DNA of 64,000 nucleotides from Rhodanobacter sp. MP7CTX1 (GTDB lineage: Bacteria > Pseudomonadota > Gammaproteobacteria > Xanthomonadales > Rhodanobacteraceae). Below the pieces are notes generated by a model, which was not told the origin of the DNA, made no database searches, and was given only the letters and a program-made list of their open reading frames with translations. Position 1 is the stretch's first letter; the number at the start of each line of letters is the position of its first letter. The stretch is taken from contig NZ_JACHCN010000008.1 of the NCBI RefSeq assembly GCF_014205795.1, positions 62,001 through 126,000 on the forward strand, in the 5' to 3' direction. Position numbers and translations under genes: made by a program. Of the stretch, positions 1 through 8,950 are shown in pieces.

Positions 1-1358
1 GCAGCAACAGCGGTGTTGGTTCGGTGGGCAACAACGCGACAATGTTCGTCGACCTCAAGCCGTATGGTCGCGGACCGACCGATCGCCACGACCGCGTCAA
101 GAAGGTGATCGAGCGGCTCGACAAGCAATACAAGAAGCTGTCCGACCTCGACATATCGCTGACCCCGCTGCAGTTCTTCGGCGGCGGCAACAGCGGCAAG
201 GCAGGGCAGGGGCAGTACCAATTCCAGCTGAGCAGCAGTGCCGGCACCAGCTTGCAGGAGCCCACCCTCAAGCTGGCGCGCCTGATGCGCGGCATGAAGG
301 ACTTTCGCGATATCAGCACCAGTTTCGACAGCATCGGCAAGCAGCAGATGCTGACCGTGGATCGCGAGGCGGCAGGGCGCCTGAAGGTCACCATGGGCAT
401 GATCGATACGGCGTTGTACAACGCGTTCGGCCAGGCCCAGGTTTCGATCATCTATTCGGATATCAATCAGTACCGGGTCGTGCTGACCGCGTCCAGCGAG
501 CGCTCACTGAGTCCGCAGACGCTGTTGAACACCTATGTGCGCAACACGAAGGGGCAGATGGTTCCGCTGTCCGCGCTGGCACACATTGCACCCAGTATCG
601 CGCCGGTCGGCATCCGCCACTTCAACCAGCTCGAGTCGTCCACGATCAATTACAACCTGGCCAAAGGCGTGACGCAGCTGCAGGGCCTGAAGCTGGTCGA
701 CGAGGCGATTGCCGCCGCGCAACTGCCCGCCGGCATGCAGAAGGACTACACCGGCAATAATCAGCAGCTGGTAGAGGCGGCGACCAATGCCGGCCTGATG
801 CTCGTCGCGGTGATCCTGGTCATGTATATCGTGCTCGGCATCCTCTACGAGAGCCTGATTCATCCGCTGACCATTCTCTCCACGTTGCCCGCCGCCGGCA
901 TGGGTGCGTACCTCGCGATGCTGATCACCCAGACCCAGCTCACGATGATGTCGATCATCGCGATCCTGATGCTGATCGGCATCGTCAAGAAGAACGCCAT
1001 CCTGATGGTCGACTTCGCACTGGTTGCGGAGCGCCAACGCGGGATGTCCGCTCCGGATGCGATCCGTCAGGCGGCGCTGGTGCGCTTCCGCCCGATCACC
1101 ATGACCACCCTGGTCGCGATGGGCGCCGCGCTACCGCTGGCGGTCGGCTTTGGCGTGGGTGCGGAAACCCGCCAGCCGCTCGGCATCGCGATCTTCGGCG
1201 GCCTGCTGGTGTCGCAGCTGCTGACTCTGCTGAGTACCCCGGCGATCTACCTGTGGCAACACGACCGTCGCGAACGCAAGGCCGCGCGCAAGCTGCTGCG
1301 CGCCGAGATCAAACGCCAGAAAGCGTTGCAACAGCAGATCCCCGCGCTGCCGAAGTAG
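1..1358 (+). CDS. RND multidrug efflux permease, C-terminal part (5' truncated by window edge)
   Basis: C-terminal 451 residues of an inner-membrane RND proton/drug antiporter of the AcrB/MdtBC type. The reading frame is open from base 3 through the window edge, so the start lies upstream. Visible parts are the second porter/docking region (MFVDLKP and the GQAQVSIIYSDINQYRV strand) followed by the last membrane helices with the conserved segment GIVKKNAILMVDFA and the loop RFRPITMTTL that is typical of RND pumps. The protein ends in a basic, Gln-rich cytoplasmic tail. It would pair with a periplasmic adaptor and an outer-membrane channel located upstream of the window. Wording resembles MdtC-like pumps more than metal (CusA) pumps, but substrate cannot be read from this half. 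Confidence 0.93.
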   Translation, partial: SNSGVGSVGNNATMFVDLKPYGRGPTDRHDRVKKVIERLDKQYKKLSDLDISLTPLQFFGGGNSGKAGQGQYQFQLSSSAGTSLQEPTLKLARLMRGMKDFRDISTSFDSIGKQQMLTVDREAAGRLKVTMGMIDTALYNAFGQAQVSIIYSDINQYRVVLTASSERSLSPQTLLNTYVRNTKGQMVPLSALAHIAPSIAPVGIRHFNQLESSTINYNLAKGVTQLQGLKLVDEAIAAAQLPAGMQKDYTGNNQQLVEAATNAGLMLVAVILVMYIVLGILYESLIHPLTILSTLPAAGMGAYLAMLITQTQLTMMSIIAILMLIGIVKKNAILMVDFALVAERQRGMSAPDAIRQAALVRFRPITMTTLVAMGAALPLAVGFGVGAETRQPLGIAIFGGLLVSQLLTLLSTPAIYLWQHDRRERKAARKLLRAEIKRQKALQQQIPALPK

Positions 1359-1376
1359 CGACTGCTGGCGCGCCAC

Positions 1377-1447
1377 GCTCCCTCCCCTGCTTGCCCCGAA
1401 GAAGGGACTCCCTTCGGTCGCAAGGGAGGGCTGGGGAGGGGTTGCTC
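1377..1447. repeat. Dispersed GC-rich hairpin repeat, copy A
   Basis: Short intergenic repeat between the convergent RND and MFS genes. It contains the hairpin-forming text CTCCC(T)CCCCTGC ... GCAAGGGAGGG and the inner palindrome GAAGGGACTCCCTTC. The same unit recurs near 15.8, 25.6 and 31.3 kb in either orientation. It may act as a bidirectional terminator here, since both flanking genes end at it. Confidence 0.7.
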
Positions 1448-1488
1448 GCCATGAGGATCGAAAGTGTGCGACCGCCTAACCTGCGCAC

Positions 1489-2778
1489 TCAGCCAGCCGC
1501 GGTCTCCGTCTGCGCAGAGCCGATACTGCGCAGCGCCGGACTGGTCATGCAACTGAGTGCGATGACCGTCAGTGTCAGGCCCGCGCCGGTGAACAGTGCG
1601 GTCAGCGAGAAGATTCTCAGCAGGCTCCCGGCGATCGCGGCGGACAGCGGGCCCAGCCCCATGAACGTGAACATCAGCACGCTCATGGTGCGGCCCATCA
1701 TTTCCGGTGCCACGCGGCGCTGGATCCAGCTGACCAGGGCGATCTGCGCAATGCCACCGAGCAGGCCGGTGCAGGCCAGCAGTACGGCGCCACCGAGCGT
1801 CGAGTGCACCAGCGCCAGCGCGATCAGCGCCAGTCCGACCAGACTGTCGATGCTCAATATCATCAGGCCAAGTCGGCCATGCACCCGCTTGGTTGCGAAG
1901 CCCGAGAGGAAACTGCCGAGCAGCATGCCGACGGCGTTCGCCGTCATCAGGATTCCCAGCGACGCGGCACCCAGATCCAGTCGGGTCTCGGCCAGCACCG
2001 GCAATCCGACCTGGATCGGGCCGCCGACAAAGATCGAGACGATCGCCGCGTAGAGGATGAACGCGCGCAGCGGCAGATCGGCCCAGATATTTCGGATACC
2101 ACTCGCCACGTTCGCCAGCACGCTACCGACAGGTGCCTTCGGGTGGTAGTCGCTATGGATGCGGATCAGCATCAGCGAGCCCAGCGAGAACAGGAAGCTC
2201 ACCGCATCGATGCCGAACGCGAGTCCAAGTCCGGAGGAGTCGCCAACGCCTTTGTTGTGGCCATCGTGCGCGCCGACAGTAATCAACAGACCGGCGATCA
2301 CCGGCCCGATGATCATGCTCAGCTGGCGCATGCTCATGATTGCCGCGTTTGCCGGCTGCAGTTGCTGTGGCTGCATCAGCTGCGGCAGGATCGCCGAGCC
2401 CGCCGGATACGAGAACGCGGTGGACAGGCCGATCCCCAGCGCGATCACGTAGATCATCCACATCTGGATCGCCCCGGCCAGCACCAGCACGGCCAGCAGG
2501 CTGACCAGCAGCGCATTGACCCCACGCCCACCGAGCAACACCCGTCGCGGCGACATCCGGTCCACCACCGCGCCGCCAATCAGCATGAACGCGGCGCGCG
2601 GCAATGCCATCGTGGCCAGCACCAGGCCGAGCGCGGCAGGGTCGCCAGTGAGCTTCAGCACCAGCCACGGCAAGGCCACCAGCGTGAACTGGTCGCCGAT
2701 CGCCGAAATCGTGCTGCCAGCAAACAGCAAACTGAAATTGCGGTTGGCGAATACCGAGTCGCCTGACTTCTTCTGCAT
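1489..2778 (-). CDS. MFS transporter (MFS_3 / drug exporter type)
   Basis: Twelve-helix major facilitator superfamily protein of 429 residues, likely an inner-membrane exporter. The first helix follows the opening MQKKSGDSVFANRNFSLLFA; the loop DRMSPRRVLLGG after helix 2-3 is the MFS cytoplasmic signature (D-x-x-x-x-R-R). The ATG at 2778 is chosen because a GAGGGG ribosome site lies 7 bases upstream; the open frame extends further upstream but that part is not protein-like. It converges on the RND gene. No regulator is adjacent. Substrate unknown; family members export siderophores, macrolides or other small molecules. Confidence 0.88.
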   Translation of the reverse strand: MQKKSGDSVFANRNFSLLFAGSTISAIGDQFTLVALPWLVLKLTGDPAALGLVLATMALPRAAFMLIGGAVVDRMSPRRVLLGGRGVNALLVSLLAVLVLAGAIQMWMIYVIALGIGLSTAFSYPAGSAILPQLMQPQQLQPANAAIMSMRQLSMIIGPVIAGLLITVGAHDGHNKGVGDSSGLGLAFGIDAVSFLFSLGSLMLIRIHSDYHPKAPVGSVLANVASGIRNIWADLPLRAFILYAAIVSIFVGGPIQVGLPVLAETRLDLGAASLGILMTANAVGMLLGSFLSGFATKRVHGRLGLMILSIDSLVGLALIALALVHSTLGGAVLLACTGLLGGIAQIALVSWIQRRVAPEMMGRTMSVLMFTFMGLGPLSAAIAGSLLRIFSLTALFTGAGLTLTVIALSCMTSPALRSIGSAQTETAAG

Positions 2779-2915
2779 CTGTAGTCCCCTCGTGCCACGG
2801 CACGAAACCTGTTGCCCCGTTAGGTAAACCCCAAGACCGATGTTGCTATTCGCCATGTCCATCTTCGGCCGAGGTGGGCACGGGCAATCCAGCTCCCCAG
2901 CTGATTTTGCAGACC

Positions 2916-3614
2916 CTAATCCTGATGGTAGGGGACGAACATATGAATGCTCTTCACCCAGATGGCCGGTGGGCTCCACTCCACCGGGGAGTACGGTACA
3001 TCAAGAACACGAAATCCCGGTCGCGTCAGCGTGCGTCGCATTTCTGATATCGCTGCGTCGCGCTCCGACGACGGTACGCCATTTTTTATGAAGAAGGCCG
3101 TGGCGGTCTCCCTCAGGTTCGACAGCAGAAGATCATTCTTGCTTTCGTGAGCATCAGTGGGATTCAGGCTCTCGAATACGGTCTTGGGAAGATCTTCAAA
3201 GTAGTAGTGCTTCTTGCACGCCATGTACCCTGAGCAGTCGGCTTCGTAACCGTCCTGTCCAAAAAAGCTGTCCAGCCAGGCATCGTTTCGTTCGACCCTG
3301 AAGAGAGTCACGCCGTTACGGCCCGTGATGACCAGGGACCACGTAAACGCAGACGTCATGTTGTGCCCAGTGACGTGGATCGTCAGGTGCTGCTCTGAGC
3401 CGTCGCCGGTCAGATCGCCGGCCGCGGTGAAAGTCCGGTCTATCTGGTTAGTGGATACGCGCTTTGGCAAGTCGGTATCGGGTGCCACGCTGCTGACTGC
3501 TGGTGTGCTCGTGAGCTTGATCGTAGCGGGGATCGGCGGTTCAATAGCTCTTGGTGCCCCAGCACACGCTGAGAACAGAAAGATCACAGCCGTCAGGTAA
3601 AACATTCGACTCAT
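2916..3614 (-). CDS. Putative lipoprotein of unknown function
   Basis: About 232 residues. An N-terminal hydrophobic segment (MFYLTAVIFLFSAC) ends in a lipobox-like LFSAC, so the protein is probably lipid-anchored in the envelope. A middle segment TAAGDLTGDGSEQHLTIHV resembles the Asp-rich 'D-x-D/N-x-D-G' calcium or FG-GAP-like repeats seen in secreted proteins with a numeric-output style. Cysteines in ADCSGYMACKK could form a disulfide. The start is uncertain: ATG 3614 gives a standard signal peptide, whereas ATG 3686 has the better ribosome site (AAGGAA). It follows the permease pair on the same strand with a 142-base gap. No family assignment is made. Confidence 0.65.
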   Translation of the reverse strand: MSRMFYLTAVIFLFSACAGAPRAIEPPIPATIKLTSTPAVSSVAPDTDLPKRVSTNQIDRTFTAAGDLTGDGSEQHLTIHVTGHNMTSAFTWSLVITGRNGVTLFRVERNDAWLDSFFGQDGYEADCSGYMACKKHYYFEDLPKTVFESLNPTDAHESKNDLLLSNLRETATAFFIKNGVPSSERDAAISEMRRTLTRPGFRVLDVPYSPVEWSPPAIWVKSIHMFVPYHQD

Positions 3615-3756
3615 TCGACGCGAAGGGTCTGACTCAGCGATCGATGAAAAAAAGCTATGCGAGTCGTCCTTGGAGAACTTCGGCATACGATCAATTCCTT
3701 GAGGCATGGATAGCTTCTCTCTATAGCTTGCTGCATCGCGAGAGCGATAATGAAGT

Positions 3757-5016
3757 TCACGATGAGCGGATAGCTTCCACTGGTGCGATTCGCGCGGCGC
3801 GTAGCGCGGGGGCGAGCGCGGCACCCTGACTTAGCAACAAGAGCATCACCACGCCGACCAGAACGTAGGCTGGCGAGAGTTGCGTCAATTCGAATTTTCC
3901 CATCAACCACCGGTTGAATTCGAAGGCAAGCACAATCCCGACGGCAATTCCGGCAGCGCTGATAAGCGCATTTTCGATGAGGAAATAGCGCGCGATGTCG
4001 CGGCTGGTCGCGCCGAGTGCACGACGGACACCTATTTGCCGCCGGCGCTGACCCACCCAGAAACTGGAGAGGCCTGCAATACCGGCACCGGTCACTGCCA
4101 ACAGCATGATGCTGATCACACCCATCAGGATCGCCAAGGTGCGATCGCCTTGATAAGCCGCGGCACGAATCTGCGCGAAACTTTGCACGCCGACATCATC
4201 ATCGCCTGCGCCATCCGGAATTACCCGCAGTGGATCCTGTGCATACAGGGCTGCCGGCACGCTCTGCATGGCAGCGGCAAGGCGACCGGGTTTGGCGCGC
4301 ACCACGTAGTAACGGGAGGGGTCGACCAGACGCAGCGGCAGCAAGGTCGAGTTCCACGCCCAGCCATCTGTTGAGCTGTCGACTAGAGACGTCTGCAAAT
4401 GCTCGACGACGCCAATAATGGTGCTGGGGGCGGTTGCGTTGATGAAATAAACTTGCTTGCCCAGCGCGTCACCGTGCGGAAACAGGCTGTCAGCCAAGTG
4501 TTTGGATACGATAATGACGGCTGGCTGAAAAGTCCCCAATTGGCCATGCCCAACAATCTCATCGCTGCGAAAATTGCGTCCCGCCACCAATCGCACACCA
4601 AGAATCGCCAAGGCATGCTCATCCGCGTTGTAGAGCCCGGTGGGGACAGCAGGAGGCAGCCCAGGGGCAAAACTGTAGCCGTCTGACCAGAGGTTGTTAC
4701 TCAGTGGCAATGAGTTGGTTTCATAGGCGTCAGCTACGTCCGGCAGTTGCCGTAGCGCGACGAGATCGGCTCTTATGGATGCATTGAGCGCCGCCTTGCC
4801 AGCATCCGTGTCGCTGTCGATGCCGGTACGCGTCGACTCCACCCGAAGCAGATCGGACTCGTCGATTCCCGTGGTGCGGGCCATGTGCTCGAATCGCGCC
4901 CGGATAATGAACAAGGCGTTGCACACGATGGCCAGGGTCAGTGCTATCTGCAAGGCGATAAGGATGGTGCCCGCCTTGTGTCGGCGCAACGCGGAAAGGA
5001 TGGGATGCAGGGACAT
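3757..5016 (-). CDS. ABC transporter permease, MacB/FtsX type (second of pair)
   Basis: 419 residues. One N-terminal helix (about 18-40), a large periplasmic MacB-type core domain, then three C-terminal helices ending in the family-typical PALRAARIAPVEAIRSS. The cytoplasmic motif GVRRALGATSRDIARYF before the last helices is the FtsX coupling region that contacts the ATPase. Start chosen at ATG 5016 with GAGGAA six bases upstream. It follows the other permease by 10 bases, so the two are co-transcribed and probably form a heterodimer. No ATP-binding subunit or membrane-fusion protein is present on either side, which is unusual. Confidence 0.92.
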   Translation of the reverse strand: MSLHPILSALRRHKAGTILIALQIALTLAIVCNALFIIRARFEHMARTTGIDESDLLRVESTRTGIDSDTDAGKAALNASIRADLVALRQLPDVADAYETNSLPLSNNLWSDGYSFAPGLPPAVPTGLYNADEHALAILGVRLVAGRNFRSDEIVGHGQLGTFQPAVIIVSKHLADSLFPHGDALGKQVYFINATAPSTIIGVVEHLQTSLVDSSTDGWAWNSTLLPLRLVDPSRYYVVRAKPGRLAAAMQSVPAALYAQDPLRVIPDGAGDDDVGVQSFAQIRAAAYQGDRTLAILMGVISIMLLAVTGAGIAGLSSFWVGQRRRQIGVRRALGATSRDIARYFLIENALISAAGIAVGIVLAFEFNRWLMGKFELTQLSPAYVLVGVVMLLLLSQGAALAPALRAARIAPVEAIRSS

Positions 5017-5026
5017 GCGTGGTTCC

Positions 5027-6337
5027 TCAATCTTCCTTGAGCTGCAATGAGAGGCGCACAGACATGGCACGCCAGATGGGATACAGCCCCGCCAGTACGG
5101 TAGCCACGACGGCCAGCAGCAGGGTTTCCGAAAGCAGCGTTACGTCGATGTGGGCCAACGCGGCGATCGGCTTGGGTAGCGAGCCCTGCATCAATTCAAC
5201 GCCCAGCCAAGTCAACAACAAACCCAGCGCACCTCCGGCGAGGCCAATCGCGCCTGACTCCACGCCGAATTGGGCAGCTATCGCAAGACGACTTGCACCC
5301 AACGCACGGCGCACGCCGATTTCGCCGGATCGGCGAAGAAACTTTGCCAGCAACAAGCCCACGGTATTGACCATGCATACCAGCAACAAGCAGAGGGCCA
5401 CCACAATCGATACCTTGGTCTCCGATGGAACCACTTGCTTGAAAGCCAGCCATGTGGGCAGATCGCGCAGACGATTGTCGGGTGCCCAGCCGAAGCGACC
5501 CAAAACCTGCTGTCCATGTGCATAGCTATCCAGATAGCTGCTGTAGGCATGGACCTGGGTACTTGTATTCAGCTCGACCATATAGCCAATCCAGGCGCAG
5601 CTGGAAGCCAACGCGCCGGCAAACCCGGGATCCGGATCTTTGACGCCGCAACTGAACCGGCCGCTCGTAAAGAGTTGCTCGTCGATCGCTGCCGTGAACG
5701 GCAGAAACACCTGATCGGCTGTACCAAAGGCGCTGGCATTGGCCAGGTCGTAGAACTTCGGCTCCGGATGCCAGTCGTCCAGCACACCGCTTATCCGATA
5801 GCTGTGGCTGTCCAGCCGAATAACCCTTCCCACACTGTTGGTTCCACCAAAGAGACGTTGATTCAGGTTCTTGCCGATCACGACCACTCTGGCGTGCTGC
5901 TCGTCGTCTGCTGCCGACCAGCCGTTGCCAAAAAGAAATGGCACATCGAGCATGGAAAAGAATTCCCCGTAGACCGCATGTCCCTGCGCCGACCGTACTT
6001 TCTGCGACGAATCATCGGTGTAAACGGTCGGCGCAATCGGATAGAGCGCCGACTGCAGGTATCCACGATGATCTCGCATTAATGCGACGGCATCGATGTA
6101 TGTCATTCCACCAGGCGGCTCATCATTCAGTCGATGAGCCGGTCCCCACGGATCGATCTGCGGCACGAATAACTTGCTGGACTTCCATGCAATCGGATCG
6201 CCTGACATGGCGCGAAATACCGTATACGTCGTCATCGACGATGCGACGCCAAAACCAATCGCCATCACCATCAGCGCGGTAAGCACCGGGTTGCGACGCA
6301 GGCTGCGCAGACCCAGCCGTAGGTAGTACTTGAACAT
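5027..6337 (-). CDS. ABC transporter permease, MacB/FtsX type (first of pair)
   Basis: 436 residues with the same layout as the downstream gene: an N-terminal helix after MFKYYLRLGLRSLRRNP, a periplasmic MacB core domain, and three C-terminal helices with the coupling motif IGVRRALGASRLAIAAQFGVE. AGGGGTG lies upstream of the ATG. In related bacteria such permease pairs are encoded with an ATPase, an HlyD-like protein and often a two-component system, forming exporters for peptides or antibiotics; here only the permeases are found. It may borrow an ATPase encoded elsewhere. Confidence 0.92.
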   Translation of the reverse strand: MFKYYLRLGLRSLRRNPVLTALMVMAIGFGVASSMTTYTVFRAMSGDPIAWKSSKLFVPQIDPWGPAHRLNDEPPGGMTYIDAVALMRDHRGYLQSALYPIAPTVYTDDSSQKVRSAQGHAVYGEFFSMLDVPFLFGNGWSAADDEQHARVVVIGKNLNQRLFGGTNSVGRVIRLDSHSYRISGVLDDWHPEPKFYDLANASAFGTADQVFLPFTAAIDEQLFTSGRFSCGVKDPDPGFAGALASSCAWIGYMVELNTSTQVHAYSSYLDSYAHGQQVLGRFGWAPDNRLRDLPTWLAFKQVVPSETKVSIVVALCLLLVCMVNTVGLLLAKFLRRSGEIGVRRALGASRLAIAAQFGVESGAIGLAGGALGLLLTWLGVELMQGSLPKPIAALAHIDVTLLSETLLLAVVATVLAGLYPIWRAMSVRLSLQLKED

Positions 6338-6486
6338 GTGGCACCCCTGTTATGCACACGTCTAACCCAGGGGGAGAGTAGCAACAAGCTGAACTTCCCT
6401 GTGCAAGGAGACAGCAATGGCTGAATGGAGTGTTCAGCTCTGCCCGTCGGTATAACCACGCTCCCTTCGTCGGAGGTGAACACCCC

Positions 6487-7389
6487 TCAAGCCTTCGGGC
6501 CCATCTGATTCAACGGCAGCTTGAGGTAGGTGATGCCGTTCTCTGCCGGCAATGGCAGACGCCCTCCCTGGATGTTTACCTGCAGCGCCGGAAGGATCAG
6601 GCGAGGAGGTGGAAGTGTGGCGTCGCGCGCACGCCGCAATGCAATGAACTCTGCCTCCATCGTGTTGTGACCGACATGCACGTTGCCTTCGCGTTGCGCG
6701 GCGATGCTGCATTGCGCAGCCTCGGATCGTCCCGGAGGCGGGTAGTCGTGGCAGAGAAAGAGTCTTGTGTGGGCCGGAAGGGCGAAGATCTTCTGGATCG
6801 AGTGGTACAGCCGCGCAGGATCCCCACCGGGAAAATCGCAGCGCGCCGTGCCGGTTTCCGGTGCAAAGACGGTGTCCCCGACAAACGCCGCGTCACCGAT
6901 CAGATAAGTGAGGCCATCTTGCGTGTGGCCTGGTGTCGCCAGAACCCGCACGCTCATTTCGCCGGCCACCAAGTCATCACCGTCCTGCAACAGCCGATCG
7001 AACTGACGGCCATCGGGTACGAAGTCGTCACCCAGATTGAATAGCGACTTGAAGTGCTTCTGGATCTGCACGATCCCCGCGCCTATCGCCATGGGCGCAC
7101 CCAACGTGCTGCGAAGATAGCTACCGGCGCTCAGGTGGTCGGCATGCGCATGGGTTTCGAGGATCCACGCGGCACGCAGCTTCCGATCCCGGATATAGGC
7201 AATCACGGCATCCGCGGATGTTGTACTGGTTCGCGCGGAAGGGGCGTCATAGTCCAGCACGGGATCGATGATCACTGCCGAATCGGCATGATGAACGACA
7301 TACGTGAAAGTCGAGGAGTCCTGATGGAAGAATGCCTTCACCCGTGGTCGATCGCCATCTGTCGTCGCCTTCGAGGTGTGTCTGTGCAC
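6487..7389 (-). CDS. MBL-fold metallo-hydrolase, persulfide dioxygenase/Blh-like
   Basis: 300 residues of the metallo-beta-lactamase fold, closest to the ETHE1/Blh group that oxidises glutathione persulfide to sulfite. The metal-binding motif THAHADH is intact, followed by ATPGHTQDGLTYL (third His), VGDTVF (bridging Asp) and CHDY near residue 215. The C-terminus (LPALQVNIQGGRLPLPAENG) is typical of the bacterial Blh branch. In many bacteria this domain is fused to an N-terminal DUF442 domain; here DUF442 is a separate gene at about 36.8 kb beside a TauE exporter. Function in sulfide detoxification is inferred from the family. Confidence 0.88.
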   Translation of the reverse strand: MHRHTSKATTDGDRPRVKAFFHQDSSTFTYVVHHADSAVIIDPVLDYDAPSARTSTTSADAVIAYIRDRKLRAAWILETHAHADHLSAGSYLRSTLGAPMAIGAGIVQIQKHFKSLFNLGDDFVPDGRQFDRLLQDGDDLVAGEMSVRVLATPGHTQDGLTYLIGDAAFVGDTVFAPETGTARCDFPGGDPARLYHSIQKIFALPAHTRLFLCHDYPPPGRSEAAQCSIAAQREGNVHVGHNTMEAEFIALRRARDATLPPPRLILPALQVNIQGGRLPLPAENGITYLKLPLNQMGPKA

Positions 7390-7471
7390 GTTGCGTTACC
7401 TCGTCGCATGGGCAAGTTCGCCACTTCGGCAAGTGTATTCCGCAGGCCAGCCGTTCTGCCTAGCCTCCGGC

Positions 7472-7783
7472 TCAGCGGTTTAGGCCGAGAACAATCATCA
7501 ATGCTCCATACGAGAAGTAGAACGCTACTGTCAGCCAGTAGGCCGCCGGGCGCTCGTCGCGCTCTATAGTCGTGATACGCCACTGGCTCGATCCGTGGAT
7601 CGAGCGACTCTGGAGTGCATAGACTGTGTACCCCCAAAAGAACGGCGCAGTAAGAAACAACTCCGACGCCGTCATGGGGCCACGGTGAAAGAAATTCGCA
7701 AGGCCATGACGTTCGATCGCAATCGCAACGCAATAGAAGGCCATATACCCAGCCAAGGCGTAGCGCCAAGCCGTATTAGTCAT
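7472..7783 (-). CDS. Small integral membrane protein, function unknown
   Basis: 103 residues with three predicted helices: AWRYALAGYMAFYCVAIAI, a middle segment around ASELFLTAPFFWGYTVYAL, and the C-terminal AYWLTVAFYFSYGALMIVLGL. A polar loop with SRSIHGSSQWRITTIERDERP separates the last two. The ATG at 7783 starts directly before the first helix; the frame runs further upstream but that part overlaps the next gene and is not protein-like. It lies in a run of small minus-strand membrane genes (7.4-8.8 kb). No family recognised. Confidence 0.6.
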   Translation of the reverse strand: MTNTAWRYALAGYMAFYCVAIAIERHGLANFFHRGPMTASELFLTAPFFWGYTVYALQSRSIHGSSQWRITTIERDERPAAYWLTVAFYFSYGALMIVLGLNR

Positions 7784-7863
7784 GTCCCAGTCGCCTGATG
7801 CTGCAGTTAAGCGGCGGCGAAGCCGTCCGCCCTGATTGAGTAGCCAGGCTTTGTTGTTGACAA

Positions 7864-8154
7864 TTATTTCCGGCTCGGAATGTCCACACCATAAGCGCGC
7901 TCGCTGCCTTCGACGACAACAAGGTAACTCAGAAATGTGCCAGGAAAGCCAAATAGGAATGACACAATTCGCCAGCCGGAACTCGAGCTGTTTTGAGCGC
8001 GCATACCGGCATAGCTGATATTCGCAAGGATCCAGATTGCTGATACGCCTATCTGACGGGTTGCATCCTGAGCCTGCGATGCCATTTCCTCCGCTTTGAC
8101 GCTGAACGACGCAACCAAAAGCAAGGCGGATGTCATACTTTTTTTGATGTTCAT
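7864..8154 (-). CDS. Small secreted or membrane protein, function unknown
   Basis: 96 residues. The N-terminus MNIKKSMTSALLLVASFSVKAEE is a clear Sec signal peptide with A-x-A-like cleavage near SVKA. The mature part has two hydrophobic stretches (GVSAIWILANISYAGM and SFLFGFPGTFLSYLVVVEG). Located 80 bases upstream of the three-helix protein and in the same direction, so both could share a transcript. No recognisable domain. Confidence 0.55.
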   Translation of the reverse strand: MNIKKSMTSALLLVASFSVKAEEMASQAQDATRQIGVSAIWILANISYAGMRAQNSSSSGWRIVSFLFGFPGTFLSYLVVVEGSERAYGVDIPSRK

Positions 8155-8241
8155 GGATATCCCCATGCTGTGATGGCTGACTACCTGATGGACGCACCCT
8201 GGGTTTCGCAGTCTATCGACCACGGCTAGCGATAGGTACCG

Positions 8242-8799
8242 TCAATACACCCGTGGGATCAACCGCTTGGTGCGCAGGCAATACTGGCGATACTCCTCTC
8301 CAAGTTCGGCTGAGAGCGCCGCGTCTTCCTCGTGGATTCGGTAGAGATAGATGCACGGCGTGATGGTCATCATCGCCACCACACTCAGCCAGTTACCCAA
8401 CGCAAAACCGAAGCCAAGGAAAGCAATCAGGGCGCCGAGGTAACTCGGATGCCGTACATACCGGTACAACCCGGTTTGTTTCAGTTGATGGTCGCTGCGA
8501 ACGGCTACGTTCGGGGTGTGGAAGCGACCTAGCTGGATGATCGCGGTTGAGCGCACGGCGATGCCGATCCCCATGACGACCAGGCCTGCGGTCTGCAGCG
8601 CAACCCAGTGGATGGTCCCGATCGTGCTGAAGGCCAGGGCGATACTGATCGACCAGGCCAACGGGCCACCGATCATCAGCAACCTCAGGGAGAAGTGATC
8701 GCGATTCTCGGCGTTGCCGGTCTTGTGGCGAAAGACGACGATGGCATCGATGAAGATCCACAAAAAGAAAACGGTGATGGCAACGTCGCGCAAGTTCAT
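8242..8799 (-). CDS. Isoprenylcysteine carboxyl methyltransferase (ICMT)-family membrane protein
   Basis: 185 residues with about five membrane helices and the ICMT/PEMT signature near the C-terminus: LYRYVRHPSYLGALIAFLG, then an EEDAALSAELGEEYRQYCLRT segment ending in RLIPRVY. In the family the R-H-P-x-Y and E-E-x-x-x motifs bind S-adenosylmethionine and the membrane substrate; bacterial members have largely unknown substrates. GTG/ATG choice: ATG 8799 is preceded by GGGGGA at a suitable distance. The gene stands downstream of the flavin operon but is separated from it by 150 bases. Confidence 0.85.
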   Translation of the reverse strand: MNLRDVAITVFFLWIFIDAIVVFRHKTGNAENRDHFSLRLLMIGGPLAWSISIALAFSTIGTIHWVALQTAGLVVMGIGIAVRSTAIIQLGRFHTPNVAVRSDHQLKQTGLYRYVRHPSYLGALIAFLGFGFALGNWLSVVAMMTITPCIYLYRIHEEDAALSAELGEEYRQYCLRTKRLIPRVY

Positions 8800-8950
8800 C
8801 ACTATGTCCCCCGATTCCCGCGTCAACCCAAAGTCTAGATGAAGCCCAGACCGATGGTGACTCATTCGTCGGATAGATTTCGATCGGCTCCAGATCTCTT
8901 CGCCGTCAGTGATCGCAGGTCCCGCCGGGCGGCGTCGAAAGTCTGCAACT

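Noticed and set aside
504-1037. Long His/Gln/Asp-rich open frame opposite the RND gene
   Set aside because: It is the reverse-complement shadow of a GC-rich membrane-protein gene; no domain, start or ribosome site.
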